Positions 10,628-21,490 of a DNA stretch of 64,000 nucleotides are shown piece by piece. This stretch comes from Sphagnum magellanicum. Lineage: Eukaryota; Streptophyta; Sphagnopsida; Sphagnales; Sphagnaceae. Made by a program: the position numbers and the translations under genes. The stretch is taken from the NCBI GenBank assembly GCA_021904315.1, contig CM038920.1, forward strand, positions 7,192,001 to 7,256,000, in the 5' to 3' direction. A model generated the notes under the pieces. That model saw nothing but the letters and a program-made list of their open reading frames with translations, did not search any database and was not told where the DNA came from. Numbering within the stretch: the stretch's first letter is position 1; every line of letters begins with the position of its first letter.

Positions 10628-11225
10628 GAGTATTATTAAGTCCCAAGTGATCGATAATAATGTTATTGCCCTGTCAGATCAACACAACCACTACTGCCAA
10701 CACAAAGATATTAATCTCCCTACTCTCTCTATTTCCATTTTTTTCCCTTGATGAATCTCCAACCTGCAAATTATGTATTATATCACAGCCAGGAATCTCC
10801 ACAAGTCTATCTCTTTTCTCCTCACCAAAAACAGAAAAAAAAGTTCAAATCAGCTCAAGGTCGATCAAGCCGGAGCCCCATCAAGACTCCGGTAGGTTTC
10901 TGCGGAATCGACATAGTCATCTCTGATGAGACCAAGCTGCATTAAGTTCTGAAGTGAGATGGTTCTGTTCTATCTTCGCAGCTGTTTGCCGCTTCAAAAA
11001 CGTGCCGTCAGGAAAGCGTCAAAACCCGCATTTTCCGAGCTTTTGGGGGGATTCCTCTGGCAGGATTCCTCAACTCGTGAGGCCAAAGCTTTCCCCAGGA
11101 TTCCTCGACTCAAGATTCCCCAGGAATTCCTCGATACCAGTGGACTCAAACGTGTGGCCGTCAGATCATTCTGGAGAATTCCTGAACCACCCATCTCTGA
11201 CCACCTAATCATTGGGAACCGTTGA
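10628..11225. other. Upstream region of the minisatellite gene
   Basis: On the minus strand this would hold the promoter and any 5' exon. The frame stays open from the ATG at 10627 back to about 10684 (encoding ITLLSITWDLIILM), ending at a stop just before an AG that could be a splice acceptor. A GT donor-like site (TTTTTG|GTGAGG) and another acceptor-like AG (TTTGCAG) lie further up. The plus strand has only short unsupported frames. Confidence 0.35.
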
Positions 11226-11572
11226 ATTTACAGACAACGTTATATTTAGTTAGCTCTGCAGTTTTTCAAAGAAAGTTTATTCATTTTTTACTTTAAAAAA
11301 ATTATAAATATATATTTAAATTTAAATAAATTTATTTCCCCCATTCGCAACTTATTCCACATTGGTACCATGGTAAAAAGTAAAAATTCAACTAAATTGT
11401 TTCTAAATATTATAAATATCCCATGCTTAGAATCAATTAGAGTGGTGTTTTTTTCTTTTCAATTTCTTTTTATGTTGCTCAAGTGGCAATCATCCATAAG
11501 TATATTTAGCCAAATTTGGTGCGACTAAAAATATGAAAATAAAAAATCTTAAGCATCATTTCATGTTGGGTA

Positions 11573-12193
11573 TTGATCTTCATTGTGAAATATGGGGGAG
11601 CAAGCTTTGCAATTTCAAAGTCCATCATTGTTAAGATTTTCACTTTCAATGGCTCCACATTGTTATCTTTTCACTTTGCAAGAGATTTTGATGTGTTGTT
11701 CATTTGCTTTTGGCTTTTGGCTTTCAGCTTCCAATTTTGTTGTTGCTTAAAAGTTTTTGTGTTGATTGTTGGTTGTCAACTCACTACATGTGTTCATCAT
11801 TTGTGAAGCTTTAGAGCTTTCAACTCCATTGGATAATTGTTTTCATCTTTTTCACTTGAAATCTACGAATGTTTTTTTTATGTGTTCATCAAAGTGTGAA
11901 ACTCCAAAGCTTATGGTACATTGTTCATTTGATTTTAGTTTTTGGCTTTTGACTTTTGACTCCATCACTATTGCTTAAGAGTTCTTGCATTGATTATTGA
12001 CTTCTTATATGTGTTCATCATTTATGAAGCTTTAGAACTTTTAGTTCCATTATGTAAGTGTTTATGGTTCCATTGTTTGAAATCTATCAATGTTTTTTTG
12101 TGTTCATCAAACATGAAGGTTTTGTTGCTAGAAAGGTTTCAGATCATTTATAACATATGTATGTTAACTATTGATTTTTTTTGTTTTCATTAG
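11573..12193. repeat. Diverged tandem repeat, unit about 226 bp
   Basis: Blocks near 11766-11915 and 11990-12125 are related copies: both run through GTGTTCATCATTT.TGAAGCTTTAGA, then a Ser/Pro/Leu-like stretch, then ATGTTTTTTT and GTGTTCATCAAA. A weaker third start appears near 12180. Short frames in the copies translate alike only because the DNA is duplicated. I see no evidence of a gene. Confidence 0.65.
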
Positions 12194-12229
12194 GCATGAA
12201 GCTTTAAGGTTTTGATGTGTTGATTGCTT

Positions 12230-13735
12230 GCAAATGAAAAACTTATGCACATCGAAGGCAAATTTTTCAATCATAAGGCAAGTTGCTTTTCATAGCATCC
12301 ATGTTTTTTTGTTATGTTTGGTCACAATTTGGTATTGGATTATTTATTTGAGAACTTTAATTTCAAGCTTGAAAATTCCCATTTCAAATTTTTATCGTGT
12401 TCATGATGTGTGGCATTTTAAGGTTTTTGTTCAAGTGTGTGCATAACATAGGTTGTAGTGTGTTGTTCTTGTGCATAAAACATGCATTTAATTAATCTTG
12501 GATTTTAAAAAATCCAAAAATAACTTAAAACAATTGGATAATTTTAAAAAATTTGAAATTGAAAATTGAACCTAGTGTTCAATAGGCTCAGTGCATATTA
12601 TTATTGGTAATGATCATAAGAATCACATTAGAAAAGACTAATTTGAATATTGTGTAGATCACAAATGCAAAAAATGAAATAAAATTAATACCTAGTGATC
12701 ACCAAGTGATAAAGACTAAAAATGGAAGACTAAAAAAGATATCTAATATGCATATTTTCAGATTTTTATTGAATCATTAGGTTGGCCTATGATGTAATAC
12801 AAAATTTCCCCCATAGGTCTTATATGGAGCCCCATAGATGCACCTCTAATGAAATTATGGAAAGCTAATCCCAATGGGTCACCAAAGTTGCTTATGGGTG
12901 TCCGTAGCCTTGTTCCTTACCGCCCCATTTGGGGCAATGATTTTTGAGGTCTATGGAGAGACAAAAGTTCATTAGTGATATGTGGATTTTTGGAAGGTGG
13001 GCATTGCACAAAATGTAACATATGAAATGAAGATGAAGCCATACATGGAATATTGGGAGGATATTTGATTACATTTGTCAAGACTGTTACCCAATCAAAG
13101 TGCCATTCTTTTGGAGGGGTTCTGGTTTTTAAACAATTGGAGATCCAACTACTCTATGGTTTCATTGTCAACCTTTGTTGTTGGTGTTGATCCAAAGGAC
13201 CCAATTTAACATCCTTATGTGGGTCGAAGAACATGAGGCCTTCAACTACGTACACCTCATTTAGAGATTTTAATGATGGGGATATTGTTTTCATGAAGTT
13301 GCATGATCTTAGCCTTGTTATGTGTTTGTGTTTAATGAAAGGAAAATTTATCCTTGGGTGGTACCACTAAGAACATCACACCTTAAATTTTTAAAACCCA
13401 TCTAACTTCAGGACAACATAGGACTCACATAAAGAAAATTTTTCATTCCAAATTATTTATCAAAAGGTTACCCAAATTGTGTAAAATTCAAAATTTTAAT
13501 TAAATTTACAAAAAAATGTGTTTTGATGTGAAAAACAAATGCATAAGGAAAAAAAATTTGGAATGTAACATGAGGGATTTTTAAATTAGGAACATAAAAG
13601 GAATCTATTTTTTGGGAAATGTTTTTGGATGTTATTTTTAAAAATATTTCAAATGCCAAAATATTTGATGTCTTTTATAGATAATTGATTAAATCAATTT
13701 TCATCTAGTTATTATTTAATTAATTAGTTCATCTT
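12230..13735. other. AT-rich DNA with no recognised gene
   Basis: It contains a slightly GC-richer stretch at 12790-13400 that may be an old element, but no frame longer than chance and no identifiable motif. Confidence 0.35.
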
Positions 13736-13739
13736 AAAA

Positions 13740-14215
13740 AAATCTGTGTACATTCTTGGACAATCATAATCAATGATTTTTATTATTGCACTTTAACCCT
13801 AATCCCTAGTGGCCACTAAGTGTTTGGCTTTTCCTTTCTTGGCATTGAGTCCAAATTTATTATGATTTTAAAAAAAAATTGTGTTATTTTGTGTTTGATG
13901 TCACATATTTTAAAAGCAATGTTTCAAGATCATTGAAAGTTACATGTGTGTATTTTAAAACAATCATGGTTGATGACTTTTTTTGGCACTTTAACCCTCA
14001 TCCCTGGAGGCCAATGGGTGTTTTTTTTTTTTCATGGCATAAAGTCCGAAAATTATTTAAAAAGTTTTTTATTCCATAAATTTTTGTGTATATTTTTTGA
14101 TAATCATTATCAATAATGTTTTTTTTTTGGGACCTTAACTTTAATCCTTGGTGACCATTAGGTGTTTGTTTTTTTCTTTCATGGCATATAGTCACTTGCA
14201 ATTATTAATAATTTT
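13740..14215. repeat. Three diverged tandem copies, unit 140-200 bp
   Basis: Three successive blocks begin near 13746, 13945 and 14085. Each runs through TGTGTA.ATT, then AATCAT..T.AATGAT, then CTTTAACCCTAATCC or a variant, then GTGACCATTAGGTGTTTG or a variant, a T-rich run and CATGGCAT. Spacing differs between copies because of length changes in the T-runs. Confidence 0.7.
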
Positions 14216-14219
14216 GTTA

Positions 14220-16160
14220 TTATATGAACAACAACTTTGGATCCATAAACATTATTGCAATTGATGAATTGACACATGTTGTGCCTAGTTCTTTATAATT
14301 TAGTAAATATATTTTTGTTTCTCATGAATAGGAGCATTGACTTCCAACCTTGAGAATGAATAACCTATAATTTTCACTTGGTGGGCACTAGGAAAAATAC
14401 CTTTTTCATCATAATATATTAATTTTGAAATTAACATATTATTATATTTGTTATAGTACAAGCAAGATGGAAGGATCCATTGACAATGTTGTTGTTGGAT
14501 TGGTTTTGTGTTCTTCAATGTATTAAAAACAATAATTGTAAATGTTGCATACAAAAATTAGTATGAATTTTTTTGAGGGAAAATGTTTACATGGGTGTTA
14601 TATTTTGGATTTTTTTTTTTTTTTACTTGAATATAAGGTTACATTTGTTAAATCTAGTGGCCACTAGGTGGAGTTCATTCCATCCACTAGGTTGGATAAA
14701 GTCCTAAATTAACAATTTAGTCTTAAATTAATTAAATATGTGTTTTATTTACTTGTTTATATTTGTTTTTTCTTTGTCCTTTTTTCCATTTCTTCTTTGA
14801 TTTTTATTTTTTGACAAATGTGTTGGCATGAAGCTAATTTTTCTCTTTGTTGCAATTCCTTGAAACATTTGTTTGTTATGGCACTTTAAGGACTTGCATC
14901 TTCATCTTTTTTATTTTTGTTAAACTTCTTTGAAGTGTAATTTTCTTGTAACATTCTAATGTGTGGTTGTGATGCACAATCTTCTCTACAACATGTCATT
15001 TCGTTTTTATTATTTAAAATTTTTGTTTGATCATAATTGTTGTTTCTAGGAAGCTTTTTTTGCATTCTTTTCGTTTTTTGGCACCTAGTACAAAAGGGCA
15101 TGTAGTTAAAGGTCCAATATATATTTTTGGTTTTGCCATAGTAAGGATATAGGGTCGCTAGATCTTGTGGGGTACTCTTTAAGAACTTTTCCAACAATTG
15201 AAGATCATAATCAATTTAGAGTTGTTTGGTACCTATCTAAGACCTTTTATTATTGTTTTCGGTTTGTCCTAATGGGCATCCTTGTGAACAACCAATTTTA
15301 TATGAGAAGAAAAACTTCTATCTAACACCTACCTTGTCTTTTGAATGTTCTTGATTCAATTGGCAATAGTTTGATGTATGCATCACAACATAAGAAACTC
15401 AAAAATTTGAAATGTCCAACTTTGGTCACATCTTGTATATTATGTGCAAGGAGTTCATTTTTTCAAATGGGTCCAAGCATGGTTGGGGTACCCCCTCCCA
15501 AACATAAGGACTCCCAAGACTTCACAATTTTGTCCCCCTACCAAAAAAAATTCAAAAAGTTATTTGTTTGTACATGGGTGAATTTCCCAAATGTCTATTT
15601 TCAATTCATCACAAGTTTTGCACATTTTTCAACTTTTCCACACAAATTTTTTCTTGGAAATTTTGAGATTTTTGTTCATCTCCTAGGTGCTTTGTACATC
15701 ATCATGTTATTTTGTTATCATTTCAAGAATTCTGTGATTGTTACACACATTGCTAGCTTTGTCGGTGACGATGAATATTGGTAAATTGCAATTATTGGCA
15801 AGCATTCCTAGTAGAAAACTCAAGGATGTTAAAGAAGCAAGGACAACAGTGAAGCTTGTTGTGAGACTTGTATGTATTTATTACACTTCCACATGGCATT
15901 CAAATTCTTCTAAGATTTATTTAGAATTGTAATGATTAAACTTTGTTTTGAAGCTAAAATAATCTAATGTTTTTAAGACCTTAAGTTGAAAGTTTCTTCT
16001 ATGAAAAAAACCTATTGAAGCTAAAAGGTTTTTTGCAGGAACATAATAAGTTCCAAGCTTTTATAAAGGAAAGTTTTAACAATTTTTGTTGTTTTGATAA
16101 TGATAATTCGCTTATAGCTTAGGGCAAGGAAGATGGCACTTATTGTGTTTGATATATAGT
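14220..16160. other. AT-rich DNA, one long unsupported frame
   Basis: A 147-codon plus-strand frame at 15341-15784 is Phe- and Lys-rich, with hydrophobic patches. It shows no motif I recognise and no splice context. It sits just upstream of the decayed copy B family and could belong to the same element. Otherwise nothing is supported. Confidence 0.3.
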
Positions 16161-16168
16161 GGTTTAGT

Positions 16169-17045
16169 GTGAACCAATACTTGCACAATCATGATTTGTT
16201 TTTAGAACATGTTTTAGATGAACATGTAACAACCTTTGAGACGAGCTCCTACTTTGGGCCAAAATTAAACAAAAATGGTTGGAAATATGAGTACTTAGAA
16301 CCAAGCTCGACTATTCAAATCAAAAAGTTGTGTCAAAAAGTTTACAACCAAGAAGAGGTCACCAATAAACAATTGTCATTGAAATTTGTTCAAAGTTTGG
16401 TTGCAAAAATAAATGGTCACCCAAATAACTGGGCTAAACATGTTACATATGTTAAGAAACTAAGGGAACATTTCAAGATTAGAAAGGTTGAAAATGAAAA
16501 AAAAAGTGGAAGAAAAAGCTTTGACGAACAATGTTCATTTAACATCACTACTAAAGAGTACATCAAGAGATGTTTTGTCCTCGAGTTTAGGAGGAAGTTT
16601 GTGCTTTCATTCATTGAAGGTTAGAAAGGTTGTAGACGGGTTTTGTAAAACACAGGGGTCTATGCAAAGGAAAATGAAAAGGAAAGGTTTGTTAAACCCT
16701 AATAATTTGATTTTTCCATAGTGGTCTGAAGCTGAGTTGGATAGTATGAAGCTCTTCATTTCTTCAAAAGAAACCATGTTAGAGGAATTGAAGGTTTAGT
16801 TAAATGAGTGTACAAAAGAAAAGGTCATTATAGAGGACAAGTTTAGGTTTGTTGACATTTACATGTTTGATAGGTAAAAACTTCACATGAAATTCCTTCA
16901 TGATGTTGAAAATGCAAAGCCATTGAGTTGACAAAATCCACACTAAAAGGTTTTACTAATGAGTTAACATAGATTCAAAATCGGATGGTTCAAACCTTTT
17001 CAAACCAAAACTCTTTTGATTTGGATGTTTGATAAGTTAAACACC
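16169..17045 (+). pseudogene. Degenerate frame of an unrecognised repeat-borne family (copy B)
   Basis: A 151-codon open stretch (16169-16624) with KLNKNGWKYEYLEPS and LVAKINGHPNNWAKHV is followed by interrupted but still protein-like sequence to about 17045. That part includes WSEAELDSMKLFISSKE and KLHMKFLHDVENAK, with coiled-coil character. The NGWK and GHPxNWA phrases, and the distance between them, match copy A at 2.6 kb on the same strand. This copy preserves more of the C-terminal half. I do not recognise the family. Recurrence in repeat DNA points to a mobile-element protein rather than a host gene. Confidence 0.5.
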
Positions 17046-17589
17046 AAATTTCCCATGTTTAGATTTCCACACGCTTTACGATGGTGGGCCAAATTGTTTT
17101 TCACCCTTATTTTTGTGTAAAACTTTGATGTGAACCGACAAGACATTATTCGATTTCTGGAAGGGAGTCTTAGCGGAACCGTCGTAGTGTCTGCTGCCCT
17201 GATTCAAAATTGTATGTAAACTGAAAAACAACGAGGGCGACCAGCCTAGTTGGGGTCCTTTGTATTGTGTTCATCTTTCCAGCAGTTAAGTGAATTGGAC
17301 CTCACTAATTTGAGACAAAGCATTTGTAGCAATTTGCAGGGTGTTGCTTCTCATTGTATCAGGCCAGAAGTCACAGTTGTGAATTGCGAGTTTATGCTTT
17401 TTTTTAAGGAAAAGCTAATCAACAACACAGAAGTCTGTCACTTAATAAGACTTGAGAGCAAAGAGGTAACCTAATTTTGCATCTGTTGTTATTGCAATTG
17501 TTTTCACATTTTCTGTGATTCCCAGGCGCAATTGAGTGTAAGTTTGCAACTTTCGCAACTCCGTTCTAAAAGAGAATACAGATATCTGC

Positions 17590-17860
17590 AAATTCACCCT
17601 GTCTTTGGGCCTCCTTTTACCCCCTAACCCCTCTTTTAGTGAGATCCATAAAGTAAGGAAATTTTATTAAATCTCAGTACCAAATGCTAAATCTCAGCAT
17701 TTAATGCACAAGGTTCGAGAGGAATTATATAGTAGCTGTACGGGTAGGAGGAGCAGTGAAAATCTATGCAGCAGCACTGGAGGCGCTCAGGAAAAATCAA
17801 AGACGGGGTGAAACTCAGGAACCATCAAAATTTATGGTTTTCTGAGTTTCACCCCCCTTG
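17590..17860. repeat. Dispersed repeat copy 1, with a hairpin at its right side
   Basis: About 230 bp here match 54225-54440 in the same orientation, including ATTTTATTAAATCTCAGTA, CACAAGGTTCGAGAG and GGAGGCGCTCAGGAAAAA. In this copy the right side carries an inverted repeat at 17805-17855. Its arms contain GGGGTGAAACTCAG and CTGAGTTTCACCCC, and an inner extension pairs around an AT-rich loop. No coding frame is shared. Confidence 0.8.
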
Positions 17861-19900
17861 AATGCTAATGTACTTTTTTGCAGGTTTTTTTTTATTCTCA
17901 CCTAAACTCAGGGTACTGGTGCTGTCTTTTCCTGACTTTACGTATACTTCTAATGTCTGGTGTGCTTGTGTAAATTGGAATACGGGGTCAGGTTTTCAGA
18001 TTCATAGTCTTGCCTCCTCCATAGCAATTCATGGTTGATTTATAATAGCTGTATGCCTTTTAGTTAGCAAGTCAGTGTGTGATTGTTGAGGTGGGAAACC
18101 TAATTTCTCTCATCCTCACAGTAACTTTGCGTTTTGGCTCTTTTGTCAGACAATCTTCATCTTTATGTTGATCAGCATCTACTCTTCAGTACCCCTCCCC
18201 CCTCCTCTCTACAAATATTCCTTTGACGTTGTCAAGATCTCCATTTCTTCCCTACCTGACTAGTCTGAGGGTTTACTGAACAAATTAACTTGGATGTTGC
18301 AAGACAACATAAGAATTAGGTGTGCGCCTGCAGTAACTGAATTCTTATGAACTCCTTCCCACAACATAAAACTATGCTCTGTTAAACCCCAATTTTCTTA
18401 AGAACCATTTCCTATGCAAAGGTTTATAAGGAGGCTCCAGAATAGTTCATAATTCTGCCAAAGCAGGCAGAGGATTTCTGCAAGCAATATCCAGAACCCA
18501 CAGACAATGCCCTTGGAAGGAGTGACGAGATATGACCACATTCTTCAAATTCGACAATATGGGGTTGAATTAAGGGCTCATGTAGGTTGGGAAGTGGGAA
18601 AACTCAAATGACAAAAAGGTGCTCATAAGTCAAAACAACTCAACATGTTCAAGAAGGACAACCAAGAAGAATAAGCAACTAACTGAAGACTTGAATTCAA
18701 GATGGTCAGATTCAAATGCTGTGCCTCGAAGTCCTGTTGGTGTTCTGCTTGCAGCCTGACATTACCATGGAACAATGGGGTAAGTACATCCATTGATCCC
18801 TTCTCAAACTTGCCTTTCCTCTTGATTATTCCAACAGACCATGTTACGTTCATTTGCTTTCTGCCTCATAAGCTGCTGCAATTGTTAAGAGGACTTTTGA
18901 AGGAATATGTTCCTTGGTGGGCAACTGATGGCAGTGCCAGACCCATTGAAAGATTAAGCCTGGTTGACAAAGAAGATGTGAAGCAATCCCTAGAAGATAA
19001 AGACAGTCCCAATCTTTTAAGGCCTCCTCTCGCATTGTAAGTCTTCTATAGGAATCTTATAACTCCAAGGTCCTTTGAGTCAACCTCCTCAAGCATGTGA
19101 TTAACATAGTCAGATGGTTAGGTGCAGAACAATTAATTGTTGTGTTTTGAACAAAATTGGACTCATCCAGGTAAAAGCAATGCAAAACCTAGCAACTGTA
19201 GGCTTCACTAAGAATTTATTGGGGAACCAGCAATTGGGACCTCGAGGAATTTTCGAGATACAAGGGAGAGCAGTGATTGTCTTTGTTTGCTCAAACAATG
19301 TAATGTGATGTACACCCAAAGTTTCCTCCACATTGGAGCGCTGTGCACTTGCTTTGTGAGAAGAACAGAACTTAGGTAGTGAATTCTTGTTATCATTTCC
19401 CATTCTTGTCTCAAACTTTCTTACAGCAGTGGACAGAGATGTGTGAATTCCATTATCCTTGTTAGAAGTTAATCTCCAACAATATGATAACAACAAATGG
19501 TAAATCCTGTCCAAAGATCCTGTCTTGAAGGTTTCATTTAGTTGACAATCTTTCCTCTATTCCTGCAGTTTGCCTACAAAGCAATTGGTTGAATCCAAGG
19601 TTGCTTGCAGACATCATAATGTTATAAGCTGTTTTGTATTTGTGCATGTGTCTCTCTATTCTACTGCTCTGCTGACTCCCCACATCCAAATGCTATTTTC
19701 TGCAAACATGTGCAGACTAATGTGTTGTTTGATTATGGTCACAAGCTGTAACAGCTGAATTTCTCATAAAATGAAGCTGCTTTTTCCATTTCCATGGAAG
19801 AATTATTCTGGCCTACATATGAACAAGGTCTATGCTGTGAAGCATGGCATTGGCCCATGAAGTTATATTGTCTTCAGCCGGTCCTGTTCTTTGCAGGCTG
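17861..19900. other. Gene-like composition, no assignable exons
   Basis: Base composition is higher in GC than the surrounding DNA, and short open pieces exist on both strands. Examples are a plus-strand frame ending near 19037 (RPIERLSLVDKEDVKQSLE) and a minus-strand frame at 18853-18680 (NVTWSVGIIKRKGKFEKG). Some carry plausible donor or acceptor bases, but strand and protein family cannot be fixed by eye. It may include the upstream part of the OSB-like remnant. Confidence 0.3.
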
Positions 19901-19904
19901 ACAA

Positions 19905-20180
19905 CAGATTGTAGAGAAACTTTGGTGGGAGTTCTTCTCAGATCCTTTACAGTGGTGGGATCAAGGCCAGAGAATGTTGATGAAAATGATGGTTTCTGTA
20001 GTGCTAGTTGATTTGAGGAATCACCACATATTCCTTAGTCCGTGCTTCTGGTAGCTTGGTCTGCACAAGGCCATAACACATTCACTGCCAATCAGCTTGG
20101 TTTGCATTTCTGGTTATTGTCAATGCATGGTATTCTGATTTCAAACATGAAGATAAAAAAACACTCTGGCTCAACAGCAT
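19905..20180 (+). pseudogene. OSB-like PDF-motif remnant (organellar ssDNA-binding family)
   Basis: Two pieces match consecutive halves of the C-terminal motif of plant OSB proteins, which bind single-stranded DNA in mitochondria and plastids. The first (19905-19961) reads IVEKLWWEFFSDPLQWWDQ, the family's LW.xFF..P..WWD block. The second (20124-20180) reads SDFKHEDKKTLWLNS, the DFKHK...ALWL block. Normally these are nearly contiguous, but here about 160 bp separate them, without a clean intron. No OSB-fold exon was recognised upstream. I take it as a broken fragment; a much diverged functional gene is less likely. Confidence 0.5.
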
Positions 20181-20291
20181 ATTGTATGTGGAACTGGAGT
20201 TAAATGAATGCACCCTGACCTGACCATTTGGATGTTGTTTCAAGTATACAAGATCTGCAAACCATGTGAAGGCTGGACAATTCATGCAGGT

Positions 20292-20410
20292 AATGGAACA
20301 TTTGCAACAAACATAGTATGATGGCATGAGTCCTCATAAGTTTACTTTTTTCTGAGTGGTCAATGCCTGTGCTAGTTTACAAGCACTTGAAAAAGGCCAA
20401 TGACATTCTG
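20292..20410 (+). pseudogene. PPR-motif scrap
   Basis: One PPR-like stretch reads MSPHKFTFF and, past a stop, VVNACASLQALEKGQ. That is the usual P..FTF..VLNACASL.AL..G signature of plant PPR proteins. In-frame stops interrupt it, and no further repeats follow. It lies on the same strand, directly after the OSB-like remnant. Confidence 0.5.
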
Positions 20411-21480
20411 TGTGAGGATATGAGTTCAATGACATGGAATCTTCTGTGGTGTGTGTTAAACCCACTATTCTGCAGCAGCCCATACATTCAGTTTTAGGAC
20501 CATTGCATTATAGATTATGATGTTCAGCTGAAGCTGTTGAACAAAGAGAGGAGTCCAAAGTTGCTAGGGAATAAATATTTGCAGATACAAGCTCACTATC
20601 ATGCTTGTAAAGATCAAACATTTGAGCAGCAAGTGGTTGGAATGTTCCAAACAACCAGTCCTACTGTAAAAGTGGGAAGGATCTGCTCCCAGTGACTATT
20701 TCAGCCACCAGCCTCCCAATGCATGCACAAGATCCTTCTCTTTCATGACAGACCAAAGTCTGCTGGAAATGTTTTACTTCCCCATATGCTTGGGACGCTT
20801 GTCAGAGTGCTGATGTGGTGCGGCTGGCAGCAGTGGCACATTCAATTGCAGACAACAGGGAACAATGAAATCTAAACATTTATATACTTGTGCACTAATT
20901 TAGAGCTCCATGGTCCATTAAGGGCAAGCTCTCATGACAGTGAGTTGATATCATCAATTTAGCAATACTGGTTGGAAAAAGTCAATGGAAAAGTCCTGTA
21001 GCTCAAAACTATTTGCTTATACATAACACACAAACCAATTTTGCCTATACATAACACAGTTTCAACTATGATTGTCCCTCTATATTTAGACAATTCAGCA
21101 AGCAATCACCAACATGAGAATTACAGCTCTGCAGCAAAATATTGAGGGTGGTGGGAAGTTGTGTTTGAGGACATCCCTTCTTCCAGATATCAAAACCTGA
21201 TCACCACCATGAACTTCCCTAACCAAGTTTCAACTTTTGCCCAAATGATGGAGAAAAATCTGAATAGAAAACACTGTAGCAATCTTTGGAGTGTCTTGTG
21301 AAAGCTGCAAAAAATGTCTCCTACCATCCTACAGAAACTCTTGAAGCTTTGATGAAACTTTGCCAGAGCACACAGGGATGCAAGGGTGCTGTGTTTCTTC
21401 ATATTAGTTTTATTTGGTAGTCTCACCTTGACTTTGAGTATAAGGCCACTGATTAATGAGTACTCAAAGTTCTTAACCAT
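20411..21480. other. No supported gene
   Basis: Composition is gene-like, but open stretches are short. The minus-strand frame 21190-21522 has no motif I recognise. Confidence 0.3.
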
Positions 21481-21490
21481 GCCTGCACAC

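Noticed and set aside
17690-17740. GGTTCGAGA-like sequence suggestive of a tRNA T-arm
   Set aside because: No cloverleaf, A box or acceptor stem could be built, and the phrase belongs to the dispersed repeat shared with 54.3 kb.
18623-19514. Minus- and plus-strand frames that look protein-like
   Set aside because: Neither strand can be chosen and no family is recognisable. They are kept only as a region note.
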